A stretch of 64,000 nucleotides of DNA from Zavarzinia compransoris (GTDB taxonomy: Bacteria; Pseudomonadota; Alphaproteobacteria; Zavarziniales; Zavarziniaceae). The stretch is from positions 379,085 to 443,084 of the forward strand of contig NZ_QGLF01000001.1 in assembly GCF_003173055.1 (NCBI RefSeq), read 5' to 3'. The notes beneath the pieces were generated by a model. That model saw only the letters and a list, made by a program, of their open reading frames with translations, was not told where the DNA came from and did no database searches. Below are positions 52,266 through 63,294 of this stretch, piece by piece. The number at the start of each line of letters is the position of its first letter. Position 1 is the first letter of the stretch. The translations under genes and the position numbers were made by a program.

Positions 52266-53126
52266 TTAAACCGCCTGGAGTTTCTGGGTCGCCTCCTCGA
52301 CCTCGTAGAAGGTCGGGCGGACATGGGTCTGCAAGGCCTTCCGGGCGAATTCGACCGCCACCGCCGGGGGATAGCCCTGCAGGTGGGCGAGAAGCCCGGC
52401 CTTGATGCAGTGAAGATAGCGCATCTCGGCCTCATGGGTCGCGCGTACCGAATTGGCGATCGGGGCGATGAAGCCGTAGGACATCCAGACACCCATGAAA
52501 GTGCCGACCAGCGCCGCGCCGATCAGATGGCCCAGCACTTCCGGCGGCTCGGTGATCGAGCCCATGGTGTGGATGATGCCAAGGACGGCGGCGACGATGC
52601 CGAGTGCCGGCATGCCGTCCGCCATGTTCTGGATCGCATGGGCGACTTCGTGTTCCTCGGCCGCATGGGTATCGAGTTCGAGGTCGATCAGGCTTTCCAT
52701 TTCGAAGGCGTTTTCCGTGCCCAGGGTCATCAGGCGCAGGTAGTCGCACAGGAAGACCTGGGCGTGATGGTCTTTGTAGAAGATCGGGAACTGCTGGAAC
52801 AGCGTGCTGTCGTGCGGGTTCTCGACATGCTGTTCGAGCGCCAGCATGCCCTTGCTGCGCGCCAGCTTGAACGTCGAATAGAGCAGGGTGAGGAGTTCGA
52901 GATAGGCGGCCTTCTTGTAGCGCGGCCCCTTGAAGGCGGCGCCGAGCGCGGCGCCGCTCTTCTTCAGCACCGAGGGGGGATTGGCGATGATATAGGCGCC
53001 GATCGCCGCCCCGAAGATGATGAGGAATTCGAGCGGCTGCCACAGGACCTCGATATGGCCGCCGGCGAGGACATAGCCCGAAATCACGCAACCGAAGACG
53101 ACGGCGACACCGATGAGGAGGAGCAT
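52266..53126 (-). CDS. motA: flagellar motor stator protein MotA
   Basis: 286 residues with four predicted membrane helices (two near the N-terminus, two after about residue 165) and the conserved cytoplasmic loop between them (KGMLALEQHVENPHDSTLFQQFPIFYKD). Pro-rich loop segments and GTFMGVWMSYGFIAPIAN close the pore half. It forms the stator ring with MotB. First gene of a motA-motB operon; the divergent DUF2272 gene lies upstream. Confidence 0.95.
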   Translation of the reverse strand: MLLLIGVAVVFGCVISGYVLAGGHIEVLWQPLEFLIIFGAAIGAYIIANPPSVLKKSGAALGAAFKGPRYKKAAYLELLTLLYSTFKLARSKGMLALEQHVENPHDSTLFQQFPIFYKDHHAQVFLCDYLRLMTLGTENAFEMESLIDLELDTHAAEEHEVAHAIQNMADGMPALGIVAAVLGIIHTMGSITEPPEVLGHLIGAALVGTFMGVWMSYGFIAPIANSVRATHEAEMRYLHCIKAGLLAHLQGYPPAVAVEFARKALQTHVRPTFYEVEEATQKLQAV

Positions 53127-53221
53127 GGAGGAAACCGGGGTTGCAGCGCGAAAGACTGTCTGTACTCTGACCCCGGGTGGTTAACAAACCGCTTAGACAT
53201 GGTGTCGGGCCGGGGGATTTC

Positions 53222-54127
53222 ATGAAAATCGCCGCATCGCTGGCTTGCCTCGCGATTGCCCTGGTGATGCTCGGGTCCTGCGCCAACCGGCCGGGCGGGC
53301 GCCCGGGGGCGGCGCTGCCCGCCCGGCCGGTCGGCGACATTCCCGTGCCCTTCGCCTGCGGCGACCGGGCGCCGGCCCCGGCGCGCGACGGCCTGGCCGC
53401 CGCCATGGTGCGGATCGCCGCCGCCGAATGGACCAGATGGGGCCGGCGCGAGGTGGAGATCCAGCCCGGCCGCTCGCTCCTGCTGCTGCCCTCGACCGCG
53501 GCCACGGTCTGGGAGCACGAACGCGAAGCCTTCCCCATGCTGGCCGAATATTGGTGCGCCACGCCGCCGCACCGGAACTATTGGGAAATCGCCGCGATCT
53601 CGGCCGGTTTCGCCGAGGTTCGCGCGGCCGACGGCGCCATCGAGCAGGAGGCGCTGGACCGCCTGCCGGTCGGGCGCAGCCCCTTCGCCGAGCCCTGGTC
53701 CGCCGCCTTCGTCTCCTGGGTGGTCTATGGCGCCGGCGTGCCCGAGAGCCGCTTCCGCTACAGCGACACCCATTGGGACTATGTCGCCGACAGTGCCAAT
53801 GCCGGCCGCGCCTTCCGCATCGCCGGCATCGACGAGGCGGCGCCCAGGGCGGGCGACCTCGTCTGCGCCACGCGCAGCGCGCCCCCGGCCCGCCATTGGC
53901 GGCAATTGGTCGCCGAAGGCTCGCGCCCCATGCATTGCGATATCGTGGTCGGCCGCGCCGGTTGCAGTTTCAGCCCCTCCGGCCAATGCATCGAGGCGAT
54001 CGGCGGCAATGTTCTCCAGGGCGTGACTCTCAGCCGCATCGCCGTCGACGCCCGGGGCCGGGTCATGCCCGGCGGCTGGGCCCCCGGGCGGGACTGGATC
54101 GCCGTCCTGGTCAATCAGGGCGGGTGA
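53222..54127 (+). CDS. DUF2272 domain lipoprotein
   Basis: 301 residues. The N-terminus (MKIAASLACLAIALVMLGSC) is a lipoprotein signal with lipobox LGSC. The DUF2272 region includes AAAEWTRWGRREVEI, YWEIAAISAGFAEVRAADGA, PWSAAFVSWVVYGAGVPES and FRYSDTHWDYV, a pattern like NlpC/P60-type cell wall amidase folds with a Cys/His/Asp-containing core (HCDIVVGRAG). Possible peptidoglycan-active or binding lipoprotein. I chose the ATG at 53222 because the upstream start would place extra residues before the signal peptide. Confidence 0.8.
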   Translation: MKIAASLACLAIALVMLGSCANRPGGRPGAALPARPVGDIPVPFACGDRAPAPARDGLAAAMVRIAAAEWTRWGRREVEIQPGRSLLLLPSTAATVWEHEREAFPMLAEYWCATPPHRNYWEIAAISAGFAEVRAADGAIEQEALDRLPVGRSPFAEPWSAAFVSWVVYGAGVPESRFRYSDTHWDYVADSANAGRAFRIAGIDEAAPRAGDLVCATRSAPPARHWRQLVAEGSRPMHCDIVVGRAGCSFSPSGQCIEAIGGNVLQGVTLSRIAVDARGRVMPGGWAPGRDWIAVLVNQGG

Positions 54128-54181
54128 GCGGGACGGCGCTCGGCCGATGACAGTCCCTGCATCCCCTGGTAAAAATGAGCC

Positions 54182-54502
54182 ATGCGCCGCGACGAAGCCG
54201 TGAAACGTCTCCGTGACAACCGCGAGGGTCTTGCCGCCCTCGGGGTCGTGCATGCCTATTTGTTCGGCTCGGTCGCCCGTGATGCGGCGACCGCGGCAAG
54301 CGATATCGACGTCATGGTCGATCTCGACGAGGGGCCGGGCGGCCGGAAGCCCCTGTTCAGCGCCTTCGACGTCGGCGGCATCCAGAGCGCGTTGGCCGGT
54401 ATCTTTGGCCGGCCGGTCGATCTCGTCGTTCGTCGCGACGCCCTGCGGCCCGGCCGCCGCCTGCGTGCCGTGGCGGAAAGCCAATTGCTCGATGTCTTCT
54501 GA
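54182..54502 (+). CDS. mntA: MntA-type nucleotidyltransferase antitoxin
   Basis: 106 residues with the minimal nucleotidyltransferase signature GSX10DXD: GSVARD...SDID near residues 29-43. The protein adds AMP groups to the tyrosine of its partner HepT, blocking the toxin. The hepT start lies within its 3' end, typical of this operon. Confidence 0.9.
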   Translation: MRRDEAVKRLRDNREGLAALGVVHAYLFGSVARDAATAASDIDVMVDLDEGPGGRKPLFSAFDVGGIQSALAGIFGRPVDLVVRRDALRPGRRLRAVAESQLLDVF

Positions 54503-54839
54503 GCGATCGGGAAAGGTCGCCCTCGCCATCGCCGAGGCGCGGGACAATGTCCGGCTTGTCCGGGAGTGGGCGGCGGGCCGCGATCTCGAGGCCATCAAGG
54601 AGGATCGCAAGACCCGCTATGCCATCGAGCGCGCCTTCATGGCCATCGACGCGGCTGTCCGGGACATTCCCGCCGACCTGCTCGCCGCATACGCTATCCC
54701 GGCGAAGATGATCGCCGGATTTCGCAACGCGCTGGCCCATACCTACGACGACATACTCGACGAGCGGGTCATGCTGACGATCCGGGATGACCTCCCGGCC
54801 CTTGACGCCGCGCTGGCCCGGATCCTTGACGCGAAATAG
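54492..54839 (+). CDS. hepT: HepT-type HEPN ribonuclease toxin
   Basis: 115-residue HEPN protein (DUF86). The catalytic motif RX4HxY is present as Arg78-Asn79-...-His83-Thr-Tyr85 (FRNALAHTYDD), where the tyrosine is the AMPylation target of MntA. The toxin cleaves RNA when free. It overlaps mntA by 11 bases. I place the start at 54492; the longer upstream frame is a shadow of mntA. Confidence 0.9.
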   Translation: MSSERSGKVALAIAEARDNVRLVREWAAGRDLEAIKEDRKTRYAIERAFMAIDAAVRDIPADLLAAYAIPAKMIAGFRNALAHTYDDILDERVMLTIRDDLPALDAALARILDAK

Positions 54840-54874
54840 CGGACGGATGTCTCGGGGCCCGCGTAGCCGTCCGC
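54839..54874. terminator. hairpin between convergent hepT and ilvA
   Basis: GCGGACGG and CCGTCCGC form a perfect 8-bp stem around 20 bases and fill the space between the two stop codons. Probably a shared terminator. Confidence 0.45.
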
Positions 54875-56101
54875 TCAATCCGCCGTCGTCGACAGGCGGC
54901 GCACCGGATAGCCGGCGGCTTCGATCCGGGCGATGATTTCGGCCAGATGCTCGGCGTCGCGGGTCTCGATCACGAGGTCGAGGTCGGTATTCTTCACCGG
55001 CACGTCCAGGAACAGGCGCTGGTGCGAAACGTCCAGGATATTGCCCCCGGCCTCGCCGACCAGGGTGGCGATGGTGGCGAGCGTGCCCGGGCTGTCGGAA
55101 ATCTGCACCCGGAGGCCGGCGATCCGGCCCTCGCGCACCAGGTTGCGGCGGATCACCTCGCCGAGCAGGCGGGGATCGATATTGCCGCCCGACAGCACGA
55201 TGCCCGTGCGCCGCCCGGCGAAGAGGGCGGGGTGAGCCATGACCGCGGCCAGGCCGGCGGCACCGGCGCCTTCGACCACCGTCTTCTCGATCGCCAGCAG
55301 CAGGCCGATGGCGCGCTCCAGGTCGGCCTCGGTAACGAGAAGGATATCGTCGACGAGGTCGCGGGCGATGGCCCGGGTCAATTGCCCGGCTTCCTTCACC
55401 GCGATGCCCTCGGCGATGGTCATGCCGCCGCAGACTTCCGCCGTGCCGCGCAGGGCATTGTACATCGAGGGATAGAGGGCGGCCTCGACCCCGATCACCC
55501 GGATCGCCGGGTTCAGGGTCTTGGCCGCCGTGGCGATGCCGGCGATCAGACCGCCGCCGCCGATGGGCACGACCAGGACTTCGAGGTCCGGCACGGCCGC
55601 CAGCATTTCAAGGCCGACGGTGCCCTGGCCCGCGATCACGAAGGGATCGTCGAAAGGGTGGATCATGACGAGGCCCTTATCGGCCGCGATGCGCTGGGCG
55701 GCGGCGAAGGCGCCGGCCAGCATCTCGCCCTCCAGCACCACCCGGGCGCCGTGGTCGCGGGTCTGGCGCACCTTCACGAAGGGCGTGGTGCGGGGCATGA
55801 CGATGGTCGCCGGAATGCCCAGGCGGGCGGCGTGATAGGCGACCCCCTGGGCATGGTTGCCGGCGGACATGGCGATGACGCCGGCCTTGCGTTCCTCGGC
55901 GCCCAGGCTTTGCAGCTTGTTGCAGGCGCCCCGGTCCTTGAAGGATGCGGTGAACTGATGGTTCTCGAACTTCAGGAACAGGCGCGCCCCGGTGATCTGG
56001 CTCAGCGTCCGCGCCTCGGCGCAAGGGGTGGCGATGATCTGGCCGGCCAGGGCGGCGGCGGCGGCATGGATATCGGCGATGGTGATGGCGGGGGTGGTCA
56101 T
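54875..56101 (-). CDS. ilvA: threonine ammonia-lyase with ACT domain
   Basis: 408 residues of the fold-type II PLP family. The PLP lysine lies in [14 protein letters not shown] (about residue 55); [17 protein letters not shown], a glycine loop [11 protein letters not shown] near 185, and LSGGNID complete the active site. A single ACT-like domain at about 330-405 ([33 protein letters not shown]) suggests allosteric control. It deaminates threonine to 2-oxobutanoate, for isoleucine synthesis or catabolism; biosynthetic use cannot be told from degradation here. Confidence 0.93.
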   Translation of the reverse strand: MTTPAITIADIHAAAAALAGQIIATPCAEARTLSQITGARLFLKFENHQFTASFKDRGACNKLQSLGAEERKAGVIAMSAGNHAQGVAYHAARLGIPATIVMPRTTPFVKVRQTRDHGARVVLEGEMLAGAFAAAQRIAADKGLVMIHPFDDPFVIAGQGTVGLEMLAAVPDLEVLVVPIGGGGLIAGIATAAKTLNPAIRVIGVEAALYPSMYNALRGTAEVCGGMTIAEGIAVKEAGQLTRAIARDLVDDILLVTEADLERAIGLLLAIEKTVVEGAGAAGLAAVMAHPALFAGRRTGIVLSGGNIDPRLLGEVIRRNLVREGRIAGLRVQISDSPGTLATIATLVGEAGGNILDVSHQRLFLDVPVKNTDLDLVIETRDAEHLAEIIARIEAAGYPVRRLSTTAD

Positions 56102-56140
56102 CGGGGCGGGGGTCCTTGGTCCAGCCCCGACTTGAGCATG

Positions 56141-57061
56141 TCATGCGGCGCTGCGGAACCCCCAGTTCGTGCCGGTCAGGCTTGACGCCACGTCCCAGAG
56201 CCGGGCGGCGGTGGCGGGATCGGGCGGGATCTTCTTGTCCGCCTTGGCCGCCGGCCCCCGCATGCCCCCAAGCCGCGAGGGACCATAGAGGTCGCCGCCC
56301 CGGGCCGACGGGTCGCCGGCGGCGAGCAGGCTGGGGGCGGCCCCCATGGCCGGCGATTGCGCCATCAAGGCATTGCCGAGGGCCAGCATGGCGGTTTCCA
56401 TCAACGTCGGCTTGATCGAGCGCCCGCCCCAGGGGCTGTTGGTGGCGGCATAGCCGGGGTGGGACAGCAGGCTCTTCACCGCGATGCCCGCAGCGTCCAG
56501 CCGGCGCTGCAATTCCTCCGCCAGCAGAAGATTGCCGAGCTTCGAATCGGCATAGGCCTGCCATTTGCCGTATTTGCGCCGGCGCCAGTCGAGATCGCTG
56601 AAATCGAGCCGGGCTTTCCTGTACATGGCGCTGGTGACCGTCACCACCCGCGCATCCGGCCGCCCCGCCATCAGGGGCAGAAGGCCGAGGGTCAGGGCGA
56701 AATGGCCAAGGCAATTGGCGCCGAAATGCCACTCGAACCCCTGGGCGGTATGGCCGTGCTCGACGCCGAAGACCCCGGCATTGCAGACCAGCAGGTCGAG
56801 ATGGCCGTAACGCCGCGCCACCTCGGCGCGGCATGCTTCGATGCTGGCAAGATCGTCGAGGGCGAGGGGGACCTCCGCCACCCGCGCGCCCGGCCGTTCG
56901 GCGCCGAGGCGGCGGACCGCGTCTTCGGCGCGGCCGGCATCGCGACAGGCGATCACGACATCCGCCCCCTGGGCGACAAGGCCGCGCGCGGTTTCAAAGC
57001 CGATGCCGCGATTGGCCCCGGTGACGAGCGCAATGCGGCCGGCGTGAATGGCATTGGTCAT
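56141..57061 (-). CDS. short-chain dehydrogenase/reductase
   Basis: 306 residues of the SDR family. NAD(P)-binding loop TGANRGIGFETARGLV (about 14-29), LVCNAGVFGV near 88-97, and the catalytic YADSK (Tyr and Lys, near 172-176) with upstream Ser in VTVTSAMYRKARLDF. The pattern is like the retinol-dehydrogenase/protochlorophyllide-type oxidoreductases often annotated as SDR family. Substrate unknown. I chose the ATG at 57061; an upstream frame is Pro-rich. Confidence 0.88.
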   Translation of the reverse strand: MTNAIHAGRIALVTGANRGIGFETARGLVAQGADVVIACRDAGRAEDAVRRLGAERPGARVAEVPLALDDLASIEACRAEVARRYGHLDLLVCNAGVFGVEHGHTAQGFEWHFGANCLGHFALTLGLLPLMAGRPDARVVTVTSAMYRKARLDFSDLDWRRRKYGKWQAYADSKLGNLLLAEELQRRLDAAGIAVKSLLSHPGYAATNSPWGGRSIKPTLMETAMLALGNALMAQSPAMGAAPSLLAAGDPSARGGDLYGPSRLGGMRGPAAKADKKIPPDPATAARLWDVASSLTGTNWGFRSAA

Positions 57062-57206
57062 GGTCCACCTCCCTGTTTCAGCTTGCGGGCGGGGCAGGGG
57101 CGGCGGATCGTCCATTTGGAGGCCCATGGCGCCGTCATGGCGGTGACATGATTTCGTCACGGCACCGGGCCATCATCCCCTGAAGCGGACGGCAAGAGGG
57201 AAGGCG

Positions 57207-58337
57207 ATGAAATATCGGCGGTTTTCGAGTGTCGATCAGGTGGTCGAGGTGCTGAACCCCTCCTATCCGATCCTTTGCGTCCATCCCGACCGGCTGGCCC
57301 GCAGCGCCGAGACCTTTCTCAAGGGCTTTCCCGGCCGGGTGCTCTATGCCGTCAAATGCAACCCGCATCCCCTGGTGCTGAACAGCCTGTGGCGGGCGGG
57401 CATCCGCCATTTCGACACCGCCTCGCTGAACGAGGTGGCGCTGGTCCAGGAGCTGCTGCCCGAGGCGGAATGCTATTTCAACCACCCGGTCAAGGGCACG
57501 GCGGCGATCGAGGCGGCCGACCACATCTATGGCATCGAAGCCTGGGTGGTCGATTCGGTAGATGAACTGGACAAGATCGAGGAAAACGTCGGCAAGCACC
57601 CGGACGTCATCCAGGTCCGGCTGCAGACCGCATCCGGTTACGCCGCCTTCGACCTGTCGCTGAAATTCGGCGCCACCAAGGCGGAGACGGTCGAACTGCT
57701 GCGCGACGTCGAGCGCCGGGGCTATGTCCCGGCCATATCCTTCCATGTCGGCAGCCAGTGCCGCACGCCCGAAGCCTATTCCCGCGCCATCCACGAGGCG
57801 GGCGAGGTGATGCGCGAGGCGGGGGTGAAGCTCCGCTTCCTCAATGTCGGCGGCGGCTTCCCGGCCCATTACCGCGGCACCCAGATCGCCCCGCTCGACA
57901 TATTCTTCAAGACGATCCGCGATGCCGCGGCCAAGCTCGACCTGCCGCCCGATTGCGAATTGATGTGCGAGCCGGGCCGCGCCCTGGTGGTCGAAGGCTG
58001 CACCCAGATCGTCCAGGTCCACCTGCGGAAGGGCGGCAGCCTTTACGTCAACGACGGGATCTACGGCAACCTGTCGGAACTCAATATCGGCAAGCTGACG
58101 CCGCCGGTGCGCCTGATCCGCCGGGGCGGCAAGCCCATGTCGCGCGACTTCGCCCCCTTCCGCATCTTCGGCCCGACCTGCGACAGCCTGGATGTCCTGC
58201 CCGAACCCTTCGTCCTGCCCGACGACGTGACCGACGGCGACTGGATTGAGATCGGCCAAGTGGGCGCCTATTCCAATGCGCTGGCCAGCCATTTCAACGG
58301 TTTCTATACCGATACGGTGGTCGAGATCGGGGATTGA
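57207..58337 (+). CDS. ornithine/lysine decarboxylase, fold-type III
   Basis: 376 residues. The PLP lysine lies in YAVKCNPH (Lys49), with FHVGSQC near 187, the glycine motif GGGFPAHYRG, MCEPGRALV near 255-262, and the active-site cysteine in GPTCDSLDVL, all characteristic of alanine-racemase-fold ornithine/lysine decarboxylases. It makes putrescine or cadaverine. Specificity cannot be fixed by sight. Monocistronic; divergent from the SDR gene. Confidence 0.9.
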   Translation: MKYRRFSSVDQVVEVLNPSYPILCVHPDRLARSAETFLKGFPGRVLYAVKCNPHPLVLNSLWRAGIRHFDTASLNEVALVQELLPEAECYFNHPVKGTAAIEAADHIYGIEAWVVDSVDELDKIEENVGKHPDVIQVRLQTASGYAAFDLSLKFGATKAETVELLRDVERRGYVPAISFHVGSQCRTPEAYSRAIHEAGEVMREAGVKLRFLNVGGGFPAHYRGTQIAPLDIFFKTIRDAAAKLDLPPDCELMCEPGRALVVEGCTQIVQVHLRKGGSLYVNDGIYGNLSELNIGKLTPPVRLIRRGGKPMSRDFAPFRIFGPTCDSLDVLPEPFVLPDDVTDGDWIEIGQVGAYSNALASHFNGFYTDTVVEIGD

Positions 58338-58382
58338 CCGACGGCGAACCGGTTTCCACGTCGCCTGACGATGCTGAAGCGA

Positions 58383-58412
58383 CGTGCCGGCCCCGGCAAA
58401 GGGGCCGGCACG
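58383..58412. terminator. 12-bp hairpin between convergent genes
   Basis: CGTGCCGGCCCC and GGGGCCGGCACG form a perfect 12-bp stem with a 6-base loop between the decarboxylase stop and the downstream minus-strand gene's stop. Probably a shared terminator, without U-tracts. Confidence 0.55.
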
Positions 58413-58417
58413 CGGGC

Positions 58418-59128
58418 TCAGAAGCTGGCGAGCGGGCGGATCGCGGTCCGGGTGGGCATCACCGAAATGCTGACCGGCAGCACGCTCCAGCCCGCGGTCA
58501 GGGCGAAGGCGATGCCGATGACCTCGGGCCGCCAGCCGGGCGGCAGGCGGGGCGGCGTGCCGGTGGTGCCGGGCGGCGCGCTCAGGATCACCTGGCCGGA
58601 AAGGGTGACCGGCCCGCCCAGGCTGATGTCCACCGCCACCGCAATCGAATCGCCCGCCAGCATGGCCGGCGCCGAGCCGAAATAGATGGTCAGCTCGCCG
58701 CCGCCCGAATAGCCGACATTGGTGGCGGCTCCGACCGCGACCGCGGCATAGGTGCCGACTTCGATCCCCGGGAACTTGGCCCAGACATAGACGCCGCCCG
58801 AAACCCCGACGGTGGCGACCGCGCCGGCGCTGACCGTGCCGCCGAAGGCATAGGTGATGTCGGGATGAGGCTTGGCGATCGTCGCCCCGGGGATGGTGCC
58901 GGCAAGCCGGACCGAACCGGCGGCCGCATTTTCGAACGCCAGCGTATCCGCCATCACCTTGCCGGCGTTGGAAACCGCCGCCGCACCCGTGATCGCGCCC
59001 CGCACCATGGTCTGCTCGCCGAAACCCGGCGCCTTGTAGCGCGGCCGGCGATAGGGCACCGCCGTGGAAAGGTCCAGACCGGTGAAATTGCGGAACTCGA
59101 TCGTCATCTGGCGCGCCATGGCCGCCAC
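58418..59128 (-). CDS. hypothetical beta-rich protein
   Basis: 236 residues, not recognised. It is rich in Gly, Ala, Val and Thr with a strongly alternating pattern (YAFGGTVSAGAVATVGVSGGVYVWAKFPGIEVGTYAAVAVGAATNVGYSGGGELTIYF), suggesting a beta-barrel or beta-sandwich. No signal peptide is evident at the annotated start; the ATG seven codons later (MTIEFRNF) may be the real one. It stands alone between terminators and the toxin-antitoxin pair. Confidence 0.7.
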   Translation of the reverse strand: MAAMARQMTIEFRNFTGLDLSTAVPYRRPRYKAPGFGEQTMVRGAITGAAAVSNAGKVMADTLAFENAAAGSVRLAGTIPGATIAKPHPDITYAFGGTVSAGAVATVGVSGGVYVWAKFPGIEVGTYAAVAVGAATNVGYSGGGELTIYFGSAPAMLAGDSIAVAVDISLGGPVTLSGQVILSAPPGTTGTPPRLPPGWRPEVIGIAFALTAGWSVLPVSISVMPTRTAIRPLASF

Positions 59129-59233
59129 CTCGTTCGTCGTTGTCGATGCGGCGACCTTAAAGTGACGTGCCGGTCATTTCCGTGTCGGCCGTCACGCCGG
59201 AGGTGAAGGCTTGCGCAGGACCGGGCGGGTAAA

Positions 59234-59255
59234 TAAACTAACCCGTATTAGTTTA
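59234..59255. promoter_or_regulatory. palindromic operator of the Phd/PIN toxin-antitoxin pair
   Basis: TAAACTAA and TTAGTTTA are perfect 8-bp arms with a 6-base spacer (CCCGTA), 13 bases before the antitoxin ATG. This AT-rich palindrome in a GC-rich region fits autoregulatory binding by the antitoxin complex. Confidence 0.65.
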
Positions 59256-59268
59256 CTGAGGTGCCGGG

Positions 59269-59516
59269 ATGGCCGTGCGTATGGTCAATATCCATGATGC
59301 GAAGACTCATCTCTCGCGCCTCGTCGAACAGGCCGCGAAGGGGGAGAGCTTCATCATCGCCAAGGCCGGCCGTCCGATGGTGAAGGTCGTGCCGCTCGAG
59401 GCGCCTATCCCGGCGGTGCCCCGCCGGCTGGGCTTCCTGGCCGGACAATTCGAGGTTCCGGCCGATTTCGATACGATCGGCGAGGATGATATCGCGGCCT
59501 TGTTCGACGGCGTGCC

Positions 59517-59520
<4 letters not shown>
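59269..59520 (+). CDS. Phd/YefM-family antitoxin
   Basis: 83 residues. The N-terminal VNIHDAKTHLSRLVEQAAKGESFIIAKAGRPMVKVVPL is the Phd/prevent-host-death pattern for DNA binding and dimerisation; the acidic C-terminus (DTIGEDDIAALF) wraps the toxin. It overlaps the toxin start by GTGA and is preceded by a palindromic operator. A second ATG four codons in is an alternative start. Confidence 0.9.
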
Positions 59521-62225
<2,705 letters not shown>

Positions 62226-62228
62226 GCC

Positions 62229-63260
62229 ATGACCGAAGATGTCTTGTTCGAGATCCGGGGCGCCATCGGCCTCGTCACCCTGAACCGGCCGAAGGCGCTG
62301 AACGCCCTGAATGTCCCGATGGTCGATGCCATGCGCGCCAAGCTGGCCGAATGGGCCGGCGATGACGCGGTCAAGGCGGTGGTGGTCACGGCGGCGGGGG
62401 ATAAGGCGTTCTGCGCCGGCGGCGATATCCGCTTCCTGACCGAAAGCGGCAAGGCGGGCGACGGCGGGGCGGCGCGCTTCTGGGGCGACGAATACCGCCT
62501 GAACACCGAAATCAAGCGCTATGGCAAGCCCTATGTTGCCCTGATCGACGGCATCACCATGGGCGGCGGTGTCGGCATTTCCGTTCATGCGCCCTATCGC
62601 GTGGCGACGGAAAAGACCCTGTTCGCCATGCCGGAAACCGGCATCGGCCTGTTCCCCGATGTCGGCGGCGGTTACTTCCTGCCCCGGCTTGCGGGCCGGC
62701 TCGGCTATTACCTCGGCCTGACGGGCGCGCGGCTGAAGGGGGCGGATACTTATGCCGCCGGTGTCGCCACCCATTACACCGCCGCTGCCAACCTGCCCGC
62801 GATCATCGATCGCCTGGCGGCGGGCGAGGCGGTCGAGGCCGTCCTGTCCGATATCCACCAGGACCCCGGCTCGGCCCCCCTCGATGCGCTGCGCACCGAG
62901 ATCGACCGCCTTTTCGCTGCCGATACGGTCGAAGGCGTGCTGGCCGCGCTCGATGCCGACGGCGGCGATTTCGCCAAGGCCCAGGCCGCGGCCATCCGCA
63001 CCAAGTCGCCGACCAGCCTGAAGCTGACGCTGCGCCAGTTGCAGGAAGGGGCCAGGCTCGACTTCGAGGACAATATGAAGGTCGAGTTCCGCCTCGGCCA
63101 ATATGTCCTGAAGGGCAAGGATTTCTACGAGGGGGTCCGCGCCGTCATCGTCGACAAGGACCAGGCGCCGAAATGGAGCCCGGCCACCCTGGCCGAGGTT
63201 GCCGAGGCCGAGATCGACAGCGCCTTCCAGCCCCTCGCCGGTGGCGACTGGGCCCCCTGA
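62229..63260 (+). CDS. 3-hydroxyisobutyryl-CoA hydrolase
   Basis: 343 residues of the crotonase superfamily. Oxyanion-hole and active-site segments: KAFCAGGDIRFLTESG (about 58-73), ITMGGGVGISVHAPYRVATE and FAMPETGIGLFPDVGGGYFLPRL with the catalytic Glu and Asp. It releases CoA from 3-hydroxyisobutyryl-CoA in valine catabolism. The length and C-terminal region (SLKLTLRQLQEG...) distinguish it from enoyl-CoA hydratases. Middle gene of the operon. Confidence 0.92.
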   Translation: MTEDVLFEIRGAIGLVTLNRPKALNALNVPMVDAMRAKLAEWAGDDAVKAVVVTAAGDKAFCAGGDIRFLTESGKAGDGGAARFWGDEYRLNTEIKRYGKPYVALIDGITMGGGVGISVHAPYRVATEKTLFAMPETGIGLFPDVGGGYFLPRLAGRLGYYLGLTGARLKGADTYAAGVATHYTAAANLPAIIDRLAAGEAVEAVLSDIHQDPGSAPLDALRTEIDRLFAADTVEGVLAALDADGGDFAKAQAAAIRTKSPTSLKLTLRQLQEGARLDFEDNMKVEFRLGQYVLKGKDFYEGVRAVIVDKDQAPKWSPATLAEVAEAEIDSAFQPLAGGDWAP

Positions 63261-63294
63261 TTTTACGATCGTCTGAACAGAGGAAACGCCCCAA

